NCBI RefSeq assembly: GCF_025751495.1
Contig: NZ_JAOWKZ010000001.1
Coordinates: 751,920 to 815,919, forward strand
Length of the DNA stretch: 64,000 nucleotides
Direction of reading: 5' to 3'
Origin: Albidovulum litorale
GTDB taxonomy: Bacteria; Pseudomonadota; Alphaproteobacteria; Rhodobacterales; Rhodobacteraceae
The translations under genes were made by a program, and so were the position numbers. Shown one piece after another: positions 34,325 to 43,758 of the stretch. The notes beneath the pieces are model-generated. The model made no database searches. It was not told the origin of the DNA and worked only from the letters and a program-made list of their open reading frames with translations. Position 1 is the stretch's first letter; each line of letters starts with the position of its first letter.

Positions 34325-35773
34325 ATGACGACTATCGACATCCGCCACGAAGGCATGCGGATCGGCGGCGAGACGGTCTTTACCGACAAGGTGATCGAGG
34401 TCCGTTATCCCTATACTGACGAGGTCGTGGGGACGGTCCCGGCAGGCACCGCCGAACATGCCCGCAAGGCGTTCGAGATCGCGGCGAACTACCGATCGAA
34501 GCTGACGCGCTACGAGCGCAGCCAGATCCTGAAGCGCACAGGCGAAATCATCGGCGAGCGGCGCGACTATCTGGCCAAATGGCTCGTTCTGGAACTGGGC
34601 ATCTGCTATCAGCACGCGGTCTACGAGACGAAGCGCGCGCAGGACGTCTATACCTTCGCCGCCGCGCAGGCTTTGCAGGATGACGGGCAGATCTTCTCCT
34701 GCGACCTCACGCATAACGGCAAAGACCGCAAGATCTATACCAAGCGCGAGCCGGTCCGGGCGATCAGCGCGATCACGCCCTTCAACCATCCCCTGAACAT
34801 GGTCAGCCACAAGATCGCCCCGTCGATCGCCACCAACAACTGCATGGTGTGCAAGCCGACCGAACTGACGCCGCTCACGGCACTGACCCTCGCCGATATC
34901 CTCTATGAAGCCGGATTGCCGCCTGAAATGTTCCAGGTAGTGACCGGCTGGCCGCAGGATATCGGCGAGGAGATGATCACCAACCCCAATATCGACATCA
35001 TCACCTTCACCGGCGGGGTGCCGGTCGGCAAGATGATCGCCGCAAAAGGCGTCTATAAGCGTCAGGCGCTGGAACTGGGTGGCAACGATCCCCTGATCGT
35101 GCTCAATGACCTCAACGATGCCGATCTGGACAAGGCTGCGACGATTGCGGTGGCGGGCGCGACCGGCAATAGCGGCCAGCGCTGCACGGCGGTAAAGCGC
35201 ATCCTCGTGCAGGAGTCGGTCGCCGACCGCTTCGTGCCGCTGGTTCTGGAGAAAGCCAAGAAGATCAAGTTCGGCGATCCGATGGACCCCGCGACCGAGC
35301 TTGGCTGCGTGATCCATTCCAAGGCCGCCGAGCTTTTCGAAAAGCGCGTCTATATGGCGGCCGATCAGGGCGCCAAGGTGCTCTACGATCCCGGTCGCAA
35401 GGGTGCGCTGCTGCCACCGATCGTCGTCGATCACGTGCCCCATGACAGCGAGCTTGTCATGGAGGAAACCTTCGGCCCCGTCATCCCGATCGTCCGCGTC
35501 CCGGACAATGACGAAGAGGTCATGCGGATTTCGAACGGCACCGAGTTCGGCCTCTCCTCCGGCGTCTGCACCAACGATTTCCGCCGCATGCAGGCCTATA
35601 TCGAGGGGCTGAATGTCGGCACGGTGAATATCTGGGAACAGCCCGGCTACCGGATCGAAACCTCGCCCTTCGGTGGGATCAAGGATTCCGGTAACGGCGT
35701 GAAGGAAGGTGTGACCGAGGCAATGAAGTTCTTCACCAATGTGAAGACTTATTCGCTTCCCTGGCCACGCTGA
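34325..35773 (+). CDS. phnY: PhnY, phosphonoacetaldehyde dehydrogenase
   Basis: NAD-dependent aldehyde dehydrogenase, 482 residues, that oxidises phosphonoacetaldehyde to phosphonoacetate for PhnA. ALDH motifs: [18 protein letters not shown] (Asn), [12 protein letters not shown] (Glu), [13 protein letters not shown] (catalytic Cys) and [10 protein letters not shown]. Assignment to PhnY among the ALDHs rests on the context between phnA and pbfA. The ATG at 34325 follows GAAGGACC; an ATG at 34310, three bases after the phnA stop, is the alternative. Confidence 0.92.
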   Translation: MTTIDIRHEGMRIGGETVFTDKVIEVRYPYTDEVVGTVPAGTAEHARKAFEIAANYRSKLTRYERSQILKRTGEIIGERRDYLAKWLVLELGICYQHAVYETKRAQDVYTFAAAQALQDDGQIFSCDLTHNGKDRKIYTKREPVRAISAITPFNHPLNMVSHKIAPSIATNNCMVCKPTELTPLTALTLADILYEAGLPPEMFQVVTGWPQDIGEEMITNPNIDIITFTGGVPVGKMIAAKGVYKRQALELGGNDPLIVLNDLNDADLDKAATIAVAGATGNSGQRCTAVKRILVQESVADRFVPLVLEKAKKIKFGDPMDPATELGCVIHSKAAELFEKRVYMAADQGAKVLYDPGRKGALLPPIVVDHVPHDSELVMEETFGPVIPIVRVPDNDEEVMRISNGTEFGLSSGVCTNDFRRMQAYIEGLNVGTVNIWEQPGYRIETSPFGGIKDSGNGVKEGVTEAMKFFTNVKTYSLPWPR

Positions 35774-35788
35774 GCATGTGGCGAGGAC

Positions 35789-35812
35789 GGGAGCCTCCGG
35801 CGGGAGTATTTT
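35789..35812 (+). repeat. Recurrent Rhodobacterales-type intergenic motif
   Basis: GGGAGCCTCCGGCGGGAG followed by TATTTT between phnY and pbfA. It can fold as GGAG/CTCC or CTCC/GGAG hairpins. I recall this string as common in intergenic regions of Rhodobacterales genomes; only this copy is seen in the window. It may weaken read-through into pbfA. Confidence 0.4.
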
Positions 35813-35833
35813 CGGACAGAAAGTGAGGCGCGT

Positions 35834-37180
35834 GTGATCACCCACACCGAAGGCGAGTCCAATACATCGGAAGCGCGCCGCAACTGGGCGGCGCGCCATC
35901 CCGATGCGGCGACGCGCGACCTGCTGGCGCGCGACGCGGACGCATTCCTGCACCAGTCGCTGTCCTCGCCCTGCGTTTCCACCATCGTCAAGGCGGACGG
36001 CATCTGGATCGAGGACACCGCCGGGCGGCGCTACATGGATTTCCATGGCAATTCCGTCCATCACATCGGCTATGGCCATCCGCGCGTCGTGGCCGCGATT
36101 AAGGACCAGCTTGATCGCTTAAGCTTCTCGCCCCGCCGCTTCACCAACGAGATCTCGGTGGAACTGGCCGAAGCGCTCGGGACGCTGGCGCCGGGCGATC
36201 TGGGCAAGGTTCTTTTTACGACCGGTGGCTCGGACGCGAATGAGGTCGCGCTTCGCATCGCGCGGGCGGCGACCGGACGGTTCAAGACAGTGAGCTTCTG
36301 GGACGCCTTCCACGGCGCGGGCTTCGGAGCGTCGAGCGTCGGCGGCGAGGCGACGTTCCGGTCCCACATCGCCGGGCCCCTGCTGCCGGGCGCCGAACAT
36401 GTCGCCCCCTTCAACTGCTACCGCTGCGCCTATGGCCATGCCGGGCCGGAATATTGCGGACTCGCCTGCGCGAAGATGGTGGAGTTCGTGCTGGAGCGCG
36501 AGGGCGATGTCGCCGCAGTCATCGCCGAACCGATGCGGGCGGTGCCCGTTGTGCCGCCGCCGGGCTTCTGGAAAGCGGTGCGCGCGGCCTGCAACCGGCA
36601 CGGCGCGCTTCTGATCATGGATGAGATCCCGACGGGCCTTGGCAAGACCGGAAGAATGTTCGCCTTCGAACATGACGAGGTGATCCCAGACATCGTGACT
36701 TTGGGAAAGGCGCTCGGCGGTGGCATCCTGCCCATCGCGGCGGTGATCGCGCGGCGCGATCTGGATGTCTGCGGCGATTTCGCCATCGGCCACTACACCC
36801 ATGAAAAGAACCCGGTGACGGCCCGGGCGGCGCTGGAAACCCTTGGCGTAGTTCACGACGAGGGGCTGGTGGACCGCGCGGCGGAGCTTGGCGCCCATGC
36901 GCTCAACCGGCTGCAGGAAATGGTCGGCGACCATCCACTCGTCGGCGATATCCGGGGCCGCGGCCTGATGTTCGGGGTCGAGATCGTCGAGCACTGCGAG
37001 ACCCGCGCACCGGGACGCGCGGCGGCGGAACGCATCTACTACCGCTGCCTTGAGGCGGGTCTCAGCTTCAAGATCAGCGCGGGATGTGTCCTCACACTTT
37101 CCCCGCCCCTGACCATCGCGAAAGACGACCTGGACCGAGCACTCGACATCGTGGCCGAGGCCATCCGCGCCGAGATCTGA
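35834..37180 (+). CDS. pbfA: PbfA, (R)-1-hydroxy-2-aminoethylphosphonate ammonia-lyase
   Basis: PLP enzyme with the class III transaminase fold, 448 residues. In phn clusters this enzyme is known to convert (R)-1-hydroxy-AEP to phosphonoacetaldehyde and ammonia, widening the substrate range of the AEP route. It shows YMDFHGNSVHHIGYGHPRVV, FTTGGSDANEVALRIAR, LLIMDEIPTGLGKTGRMF and the PLP lysine in VTLGKALGGGILP. A plain AEP-type transaminase would be redundant with phnW, so PbfA is the best reading. GTG start at 35834 after AGTGAGGC. It ends five bases from the convergent ABC operon. Confidence 0.85.
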   Translation: MITHTEGESNTSEARRNWAARHPDAATRDLLARDADAFLHQSLSSPCVSTIVKADGIWIEDTAGRRYMDFHGNSVHHIGYGHPRVVAAIKDQLDRLSFSPRRFTNEISVELAEALGTLAPGDLGKVLFTTGGSDANEVALRIARAATGRFKTVSFWDAFHGAGFGASSVGGEATFRSHIAGPLLPGAEHVAPFNCYRCAYGHAGPEYCGLACAKMVEFVLEREGDVAAVIAEPMRAVPVVPPPGFWKAVRAACNRHGALLIMDEIPTGLGKTGRMFAFEHDEVIPDIVTLGKALGGGILPIAAVIARRDLDVCGDFAIGHYTHEKNPVTARAALETLGVVHDEGLVDRAAELGAHALNRLQEMVGDHPLVGDIRGRGLMFGVEIVEHCETRAPGRAAAERIYYRCLEAGLSFKISAGCVLTLSPPLTIAKDDLDRALDIVAEAIRAEI

Positions 37181-37185
37181 GGCCC

Positions 37186-38187
37186 CTAGGCTGCCAGAGT
37201 ATCGGCCAGTTCGCGCCAACGGTGGCAGGCGACCTCATGCCCGTCACCGGGATGTTCCAGCTTCGGCTCATCCTTCTTGCAGATGTCGATGGCGAAGGGG
37301 CAGCGGGTGTGGAACTTGCAGCCCGAGGGCTGGTTTGTGGGCGACGGGATTTCGCCTTCCAGCTTCTGCGCGCGGCCCCGGTCATCGGGGTCGAGCGACG
37401 GGATCGCCGAGAACAGGGCCTTGGTATAGGGGTGGCGCGGCGCCTTGAAGACCTCGCGCGTCGGCGCGCTTTCCACCAGTCGCCCCAGATACATAACCGC
37501 GAGATGATCGCAGGTATGGGCGACGACCGACAGGTCATGGCTGATGAAGAGGAAGGTGATCTTCAGATCGCGTTGCAGCTCTTTCAGGAGGTTCAGAACA
37601 TCGGCCTGAATGGAGACGTCGAGCGCCGCCACGCTCTCATCGGCCACGACGAATTTCGGCCCCGAAACGAGCGCCCTTGCGATGGAAATCCGCTGGCGCT
37701 GACCGCCCGAGAAGGCATGCGGGAAGCGCCGCAGGTGTTCGAGGTTCAGCCGGCATTTCGCCGCGATCTGACGGACCCTTGCATCGGTTTCCTCGCGGGT
37801 CTTGGTCAGCCCCATCACCTCCAGGGGTTCGGCGATGATGTCGCGCACGGTCATGCGGGGGCTAAGCGCCGCATAGGGATCCTGGAAGATGAGCTGCGCG
37901 CGCTTGCGGTAGTCTTTCAGTTCCGGCCCCGCGAGCGTCGTCAGGTCGTAATCGACCTCGCCATCGGTATAGTGCGCCGACCCGCCGGTGATCGGCACCG
38001 CCTTCAGAAGCGCCCGACCGAGCGTCGTCTTGCCCGATCCGCTTTCGCCGACAAGACCGAAGAACGACCCCTTCTCGATGTCGATATCGACATGGTCCAC
38101 CGCCTTCAGGATCGACTTTCCGAAGAAGCCGGAACCGATCTTGAAACCGACCGACAGGTCGCGGGCCTTGATCAGGGTCTCGCTCAT
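37186..38187 (-). CDS. ABC importer ATPase, OppF/DppF type
   Basis: 333 residues, last gene of a five-gene importer operon. Walker A GESGSGKTTLGRALL, signature FSGGQRQRISIARAL, Walker B FVVADESVAALD, H-loop FISHDLSVV. The C-terminal oligopeptide-transporter domain has the Cys pattern CKFHTRCPFAIDICKK and a later Cys. Overlaps its partner ATPase gene by four bases. Annotation databases would call it a peptide or dipeptide transporter; the neighbouring phosphonate genes suggest another cargo. Confidence 0.93.
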   Translation of the reverse strand: MSETLIKARDLSVGFKIGSGFFGKSILKAVDHVDIDIEKGSFFGLVGESGSGKTTLGRALLKAVPITGGSAHYTDGEVDYDLTTLAGPELKDYRKRAQLIFQDPYAALSPRMTVRDIIAEPLEVMGLTKTREETDARVRQIAAKCRLNLEHLRRFPHAFSGGQRQRISIARALVSGPKFVVADESVAALDVSIQADVLNLLKELQRDLKITFLFISHDLSVVAHTCDHLAVMYLGRLVESAPTREVFKAPRHPYTKALFSAIPSLDPDDRGRAQKLEGEIPSPTNQPSGCKFHTRCPFAIDICKKDEPKLEHPGDGHEVACHRWRELADTLAA

Positions 38188-39179
38188 GCCGGGACCTCCG
38201 TATGCAGATGGCAGGCGACCCGGTGCGTGGGATCGACCTGCGTGTCATGGGGCAGTTTCGACTTGCAGACATCGCCGATGATCTTCGGGCACCGCGTATG
38301 GAAGACGCAGCCCGAAGGGCGCTCCAGTGGCGACGGGATGTCGCCCGCAACAGGGGTCAGCGGCGCATCGAGATCGTCGAGTTTCGGCAGGGCCGCCAGC
38401 AGGCCTTGCGTATAGGGATGTTTCGGGTTGCGGATGACCTCACGCACCGGACCTTCCTCGACGATCCGACCGAGATATTTCACCGCGACCTTGTCGGCGG
38501 TCTGGGCGATGACGCCGAGGTCATGGGTGATGAAGATGATCCCCATGTGAAACTCGCGCACGAGGTCCTTCATCAGGTCGATGACCTGCGCCTGAATGGT
38601 CACGTCGAGTGCCGTCGTCGGCTCATCGGCGATCAGAAGCTTCGGCTTGGTCGAGATCGCCATCGCGATCATCGCCCGCTGGCGCATCCCGCCGGAAAGC
38701 TCGAACGCATACTGGCTGAACCGCCTTGCCGGGTCAGAAATGCCGACCCGGTCCAGCATCTCGACCGACAGGTCCCGGGCCTGCGCCTTTGACATGTTGG
38801 AATGCAGCATCAGCTGTTCGACCATCTGGTCGCCGATGGTGATGGCGGGGGCAAAGCTCGCCATCGGTTCCTGAAAGATCATGGAGATCGCGCCGCCCCG
38901 CACGATCTTCAGATCGCGCGCGGATTTCAGCTTCAGGACCTCAACCGGGCCATTCGCCGTGTGCAGGATGATCTGGCTTTTCGGCCCGTAGACCGCGTTC
39001 TTCGCATTCAGATGCATCAGCGCCTTCGCGGTCACCGACTTGCCCGAGCCGCTTTCGCCGACAAGGCCCATCACCTGCCCCTTGTCGATCGAAAAGCTCA
39101 CATCATCGACCGCCGTTACCAGACCCTCATCGGTCCGGAACTGGATGGTCAGGTTCTTGACTTCGATGAGTGCCGTCAT
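38184..39179 (-). CDS. ABC importer ATPase, OppD/DppD type
   Basis: 331 residues. Walker A GESGSGKSVTAKALM, signature ELSGGMRQRAMIAMAI, Walker B LLIADEPTTALDVTIQ, H-loop FITHDLGVI, and the Opp C-terminal domain with GCVFHTRCPKIIGDVC. It pairs with the preceding OppF-like ATPase. Four-base overlaps on both sides show strict translational coupling. Confidence 0.93.
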   Translation of the reverse strand: MTALIEVKNLTIQFRTDEGLVTAVDDVSFSIDKGQVMGLVGESGSGKSVTAKALMHLNAKNAVYGPKSQIILHTANGPVEVLKLKSARDLKIVRGGAISMIFQEPMASFAPAITIGDQMVEQLMLHSNMSKAQARDLSVEMLDRVGISDPARRFSQYAFELSGGMRQRAMIAMAISTKPKLLIADEPTTALDVTIQAQVIDLMKDLVREFHMGIIFITHDLGVIAQTADKVAVKYLGRIVEEGPVREVIRNPKHPYTQGLLAALPKLDDLDAPLTPVAGDIPSPLERPSGCVFHTRCPKIIGDVCKSKLPHDTQVDPTHRVACHLHTEVPA

Positions 39180-40327
39180 TTCTTCGTATCCGAATAGGGG
39201 TCAGCCGCGTCGCGCAATCCGTCGCCGACGAAGACGAAGGCCAGAACCAGCGCCACGAAGAAGATGACGGGGATGAAATACCACTGGTAATTCAGAAGCA
39301 CGTCCGCCTTCGAGACGTTCTGCATCAGCGCGCCGAGCGAGTTGACCGGGTCCTTGAGCCCGAGGCCGATGAAGCTGAGCGCGGTTTCCGACCGGACCAT
39401 GTAGGGGAAGGAAATCATCAGGTCGACGATGATGTAGCTGGTGAACGAGGGCAGCAGGTGGCGGCGGATGATATGGCCCGCCGAGGCGCCCGACAATTCG
39501 GCTGCCAGCACATATTCCTGCGTCCGCTCGGTCAAGAGGTGCGTTCGTATTCGTCGCGCCAATGTTGGCCAGCCAATGAGGCCGAGGATGATCGAGATGA
39601 AGAAGAACCGCGTCTCGGACGACCAGTGATCGGGCATGAAGGCGGCAAGCGCCATGAACAGCGGGATCGACGGCACGGTTCGGATCGCGTCGGTGATCAT
39701 TTGCAGGACCGAGTCGATCCAGCCGCCGAAATAGCCGGCCACCCCTCCTATGATCAGTGCCAGCACGAAGGAGATGAAGACACCCAATGTACCGACCGCG
39801 AGCGACGTCCATATCGCGTGCAGCGTTCGCCCGAAGATATCCTTGCCGCTGGCATCGGTACCGAAGAGGTGGATCATGCCGCCTTCATCCAGTCCGAAAA
39901 GATGAATGTTGCCGGGAATGACGCCGAGGATCTTGTAGTCCCACCCCTTCACGAAGAACCGCATATAGAGCCGGTGCTCGCGGTTTTCGGTCACGACCCA
40001 GCGGAAGTTCGTCTTGATCGAACGCTCGCGTTCCGTTGCATAAACGAAGGGGCGGAGCGAGAACCCGTTCTCGTCCCAGAATTTCGGGAATTGTGGCGCG
40101 CCGTTTTCATAGTTCTCGTCGCGGCCCGCGATGGTCGGATCATAGGGCGACAGGAAGGGCGCGAAGATGCCCATCATGATCATCAGGACCAGTGCCCAGG
40201 CGGCAATCATCGCCGTCCGGTTGCCCTTGAACCGCGCCCAGATCAGCTGCCCCTGCGAGGCGGTGAAATAAGCTTCCTTGGCCTTCTGATCGACCCCGGC
40301 GGTGGCTGTCTTGCGTCTGAACAACAT
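39176..40327 (-). CDS. ABC importer permease, OppC/DppC type
   Basis: 383 residues, longer than the usual ~300 because about 95 residues of hydrophilic sequence sit between the first membrane helix (AMIAAWALVLMIMMGIFAPF) and FGTDASGKDIFGRTLHAIWTSLAVG (in parts). That puts a large loop in the periplasm near the binding protein. The EAA loop contacting the ATPases is ELSGASAGHIIRRHLLP. Five further membrane helices follow. 12 bp separate it from the next permease gene. Confidence 0.92.
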   Translation of the reverse strand: MLFRRKTATAGVDQKAKEAYFTASQGQLIWARFKGNRTAMIAAWALVLMIMMGIFAPFLSPYDPTIAGRDENYENGAPQFPKFWDENGFSLRPFVYATERERSIKTNFRWVVTENREHRLYMRFFVKGWDYKILGVIPGNIHLFGLDEGGMIHLFGTDASGKDIFGRTLHAIWTSLAVGTLGVFISFVLALIIGGVAGYFGGWIDSVLQMITDAIRTVPSIPLFMALAAFMPDHWSSETRFFFISIILGLIGWPTLARRIRTHLLTERTQEYVLAAELSGASAGHIIRRHLLPSFTSYIIVDLMISFPYMVRSETALSFIGLGLKDPVNSLGALMQNVSKADVLLNYQWYFIPVIFFVALVLAFVFVGDGLRDAADPYSDTKK

Positions 40328-40339
40328 GGCCGCCTCCCC

Positions 40340-41350
40340 TTACGATCCGATGATGCCGCGCCGGACGCGCGGGTCGATGAGGGCCAGAAGAATATCGGTG
40401 ACGAAATTCAGGGCCACGATGCTGGCGGTCAGAAGGAAGATGATCGCCCCCGCCAACTGCTGGTCGTTTGACCGGGCGAGACTCTCGAAGAGAAGCGCCC
40501 CGGCCTCGGTCAGCGTCAGGATCAGCGCGACGATGGGCAATTCGTTGAAGATACGGTTGAGGTCGAAGCCGAGCGAGTTAATGACCGGCCCCAGTGAATG
40601 CTTGGCAGGATAGCGCCAGAGGAGTTTCGACCCCGACACGCCCCTCGCCGAGGCGGCGGTGACGTAAAGCTTGCCGATCTCGTCCAGCATCAGCGCCCGC
40701 ACCGTTTGCAGGGCGAAGGCGGTGGCGGACCATCCGAGGATGAAGACCGGCAGCCAGGCGCGGCTGATGAAGTCGCCGAACTTCGCCCAGCTCCACGCCG
40801 CATCCCTGTATTCCTTAGAGAACAGGCCCGTCAGACTGTCGCCGAACAGAACCGTCGAAATCAGCATGATGATGAGCGCCAGAAGGAAGTTCGGCAGCGC
40901 CAGGCCGAGATAGGAGACGAAGCGCAGGGAGTTGTTGGCAACCGCGCTCGTCGAACTGGCGGTCACGATGCCTATTGGCACCGCGATCGCGTATGAGAGG
41001 ATCAGCGCGGCCATACAGATGCCAAGGGAAATCCAGAACTTGTCCGCCAGAAGCTGGTTGATGTTCAGCCGCAGGATGCAGCTGTCGCCGAATTCGCCAT
41101 GGACGAAGACGTTGTAGACCCAGTTCCCCCACCTGACCGGGAAGGGTTTGTCGAGGCCCAGACGTTTCTCCTCTGCCTCAATATCGGCGATGGTGATCTG
41201 CGAGCCTTGGGTGTTCTTGAATGCAAGGTAGCGTTCCGCACAGGTGCCGGGCACCAGCTCCATCAGCGTGAAGACGATGAGCGAGACGGTCAGAAGCGTG
41301 ATCAGCGCAAGAATGGCGCGGGTCAGCGCGAACTGGGCGAATTGGGCCAT
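40340..41350 (-). CDS. ABC importer permease, OppB/DppB type
   Basis: 336 residues, six membrane helices. The first is ALITLLTVSLIVFTLMELVPG; the EAA loop is AASARGVSGSKLLWRYPAK followed by HSLGPVINSLG. Forms the transmembrane channel with the OppC-type permease. It lies behind the binding-protein gene with an 83-bp gap that holds a strong stem-loop. Confidence 0.92.
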   Translation of the reverse strand: MAQFAQFALTRAILALITLLTVSLIVFTLMELVPGTCAERYLAFKNTQGSQITIADIEAEEKRLGLDKPFPVRWGNWVYNVFVHGEFGDSCILRLNINQLLADKFWISLGICMAALILSYAIAVPIGIVTASSTSAVANNSLRFVSYLGLALPNFLLALIIMLISTVLFGDSLTGLFSKEYRDAAWSWAKFGDFISRAWLPVFILGWSATAFALQTVRALMLDEIGKLYVTAASARGVSGSKLLWRYPAKHSLGPVINSLGFDLNRIFNELPIVALILTLTEAGALLFESLARSNDQQLAGAIIFLLTASIVALNFVTDILLALIDPRVRRGIIGS

Positions 41351-41384
41351 GGCGGGTGGTCCTGTGTGAAAGCGGGCCTTCGAA

Positions 41385-41408
41385 CCGGGGCGGCCTGAGC
41401 CGCCCCGG
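41385..41408 (-). terminator. Stem-loop between binding-protein and permease genes
   Basis: 10-bp perfect stem CCGGGGCGGC/GCCGCCCCGG, loop CTGA, without a T-run. Such structures commonly protect or partly terminate the upstream mRNA, so that the binding protein is made in excess over the membrane components. Confidence 0.7.
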
Positions 41409-41433
41409 CCGATTTCGACATCAGGTCACGACA

Positions 41434-43473
41434 TCACTCGTCGAAGTACCACTGTTGTGCGCGGTAAGGATACGTCCGGTAGTATTCGTAGGACGCGGTC
41501 TTGAACTCGGTGAAGTTCTTAAGCGCATTGCGGTGATAGATCGGGTCCGGCGTCAGCGCAGTGCCGATGAACAGCAGGTTTCCGGTCATGTTCTCGACCA
41601 TGCGGTTGGCGATGGCCTTGAACTCGTCCGTGCCCGCCGGCGTCGATTGCAACGCGTTGATGTCGTCGACAAGCTGCTTGACGTAATCGGGCGGCTCAAC
41701 CCCGCTCGCACCGCCGGAATCGACCCATTCGGCCCAGAGCATCCCGGTGCGGTGAGCAAAGTAGTTCTCGAACGGCGGCACCCAAAGTTCGTTGTTGCCA
41801 AGGATGATACCCGTCGGCTGACCCTTTTCCCAAAGACCGACATCGAGCTGGTTCGAGGATTGCGCCGAGCGGTACTCGTCCGGCGTAATTTCCTTCACCG
41901 TGGTGTTGATGCCGACATTGGACCAGTGCTGGCCAATCAGTTCGACGACCTGCCCGGCGATACCCTGAGTCGCGAACTGCAGGTTCAGCACCAGCGGATC
42001 GCCGTTTGGCAGGTCGCGGAAGCCGTCACCATTGGCGTCGACCACGCCGACCTCATCCAGCAGCGCCTTGGCGCCGTCGGGATCGAACTCGGCCGCGAAG
42101 GCCTTCCACTTCTCGTCGATGTAGTCCGGCAGCGGCGAGAAGCCGGTATACTGCTGGATAACGCCCTCACCGAAGTAAGCCGTCTGGTTCAGTTCCTCGC
42201 GGTTGATCGCGATCGACATCGCCTTGCGGAACCGGAAATCGCCGAAGACCTTGCGCTTTTCCTCGTCCGCCGAGGTGACGTTGAACGACACCGCATGCAT
42301 AGCGATTTTCGGCTTCAGCTGGATCGTATACCCGCCCTTCTCCTGGTTCTCCAGCAGCAGCGGTGCATCGGCCAGTTGCAGCGACTGGGTCTTGTAGTCC
42401 GCTTCGCCGTTCACAAGCTTCAGCAGCCGTACTTCCTGGTCGTTGGCATAGATCTCGTCCTGCTCATTGATGTAGGGCAGCTGCTGACCCGTCGTATCGA
42501 CCATATGGAAATAGGGGTTCGCCACGAAGTGCCGGCCCTCGGTCGTATCCCGGATCAGGATGTGGCTTTCCAGCGTCGGCATCGTATCGGCCGGCATGTT
42601 TGCAACCTTGTCCGGCGCGTTCAACTGCGGCGTCGGCGTGTCGGTCCAGTCCGAGTTGCCGTAATAGGCCTTGATGACCTCATAGCCATTGGCAAAGCCC
42701 AGATCGGCGGCCAGCTTGTCGGCATCCGGGTTCACATCCGGGTGGAACTGGCCAAGGAAGTGCTTGGGCTGGAAGCCCTGACCGAAATGGGTCGCGAAGT
42801 GGGCCAGAAGACCCGGCTTCGGCGCCGGAAGATTGAAGACCACGGTCTGCTCATCCGGCGTATCGACCGTCATCCGCTCACCGGCGACCAGCACATAGTC
42901 CTTCGGCTTTTCGATGACGTTTGAGTCAAGCGCGAGGTTATCGTACCAGAACTTAACGTCTGCCGACGTAAACGGCGCGCCGTCCGACCATTTGTGGCCC
43001 TTACGCAGGTGGAAGGTCAGCTGCGTGTAATCCGCGTTCCATTCCCACGACTTGGCGATGTTCGGCACGATGGTTTCAAGATCGTCCGAATAGCGCACGA
43101 GGTTGACATGGCGGGTCGAGAGGAAGTCGGACGTACCGGCCTCGGTCGCGTTCGACAGCGCGTCGAGCGTGCCGCCGTATTTGCCCACCGAGTCATAGGG
43201 CACCACGACAAGCGGTTCCTCCGGCAGACGATCCGCGAGCGCCGGCAGCTCCGGATTTCCGCGGATCATGCCGTTCAGATCGGCAATTGCCGGGTTTTCC
43301 GAGAACTCCATCGTGCAACCGGCGGCTGTCTGGAATTCCGCCAAGTCGTATTGTTGGGGGAAGGCGCCGGGTGCGATCCCGCCCATATCGGCAACTGTGA
43401 TGCCGGGGCAGTTCGCATAGGCCGCCATGGGCAATGCAAGCAGCGCAACGCTACCGAATAACAGTCTTTTCAT
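41434..43473 (-). CDS. Periplasmic solute-binding protein, family 5 (Opp/Dpp type)
   Basis: 679 residues with signal peptide MKRLLFGSVALLALPMAAYA; the usual length of the family is 500-600, so this one is large. The family core is visible in SWEWNADYTQLTFHLRKG, KWSDGAPFTSADVKFWYDN and FRKAMSIAINREELN. First gene of the importer operon; GGGAG lies before the ATG at 43473. The 285 bp upstream to 43758 hold no gene I can support. Cargo unknown; see findings for the phosphonate-ester hypothesis. Confidence 0.92.
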   Translation of the reverse strand: MKRLLFGSVALLALPMAAYANCPGITVADMGGIAPGAFPQQYDLAEFQTAAGCTMEFSENPAIADLNGMIRGNPELPALADRLPEEPLVVVPYDSVGKYGGTLDALSNATEAGTSDFLSTRHVNLVRYSDDLETIVPNIAKSWEWNADYTQLTFHLRKGHKWSDGAPFTSADVKFWYDNLALDSNVIEKPKDYVLVAGERMTVDTPDEQTVVFNLPAPKPGLLAHFATHFGQGFQPKHFLGQFHPDVNPDADKLAADLGFANGYEVIKAYYGNSDWTDTPTPQLNAPDKVANMPADTMPTLESHILIRDTTEGRHFVANPYFHMVDTTGQQLPYINEQDEIYANDQEVRLLKLVNGEADYKTQSLQLADAPLLLENQEKGGYTIQLKPKIAMHAVSFNVTSADEEKRKVFGDFRFRKAMSIAINREELNQTAYFGEGVIQQYTGFSPLPDYIDEKWKAFAAEFDPDGAKALLDEVGVVDANGDGFRDLPNGDPLVLNLQFATQGIAGQVVELIGQHWSNVGINTTVKEITPDEYRSAQSSNQLDVGLWEKGQPTGIILGNNELWVPPFENYFAHRTGMLWAEWVDSGGASGVEPPDYVKQLVDDINALQSTPAGTDEFKAIANRMVENMTGNLLFIGTALTPDPIYHRNALKNFTEFKTASYEYYRTYPYRAQQWYFDE

Positions 43474-43758
43474 GTTCACTCCCGTTGTTTGGCTTTGTTG
43501 GATTTCGTTGTTTTTGTGAAGTAATCCGGCCAACTGCCCGAACGCTATGAACGGCCGGAATTCAAGTATAGGTCCAGTACCTCCCTTCAGATATGGCCAG
43601 AATCCGACGCGCAGACCAAGCCTTTCGGCCTATGAGAAAACGCGTGATTCCTCCCCTTGGTGCGCCGGCTTCCCGGCGTCGCTGGCCCGAGTATGGGCCT
43701 GCGACCGAAACCCCGTCAAGCATGCCGAATGCCCGTGGAAATGTTTGTACACCCATGG

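Noticed and set aside
33968-36079. Open frame of about 700 codons antisense to phnA-phnY-pbfA
   Set aside because: Crosses three well-identified genes in the reverse direction; no motif, no ribosome binding site.
35834-37180. Annotation of this gene as glutamate-1-semialdehyde aminotransferase or generic aspartate aminotransferase
   Set aside because: Both share the class III fold, but the gene is last in a phnWAY operon, the known setting of PbfA.
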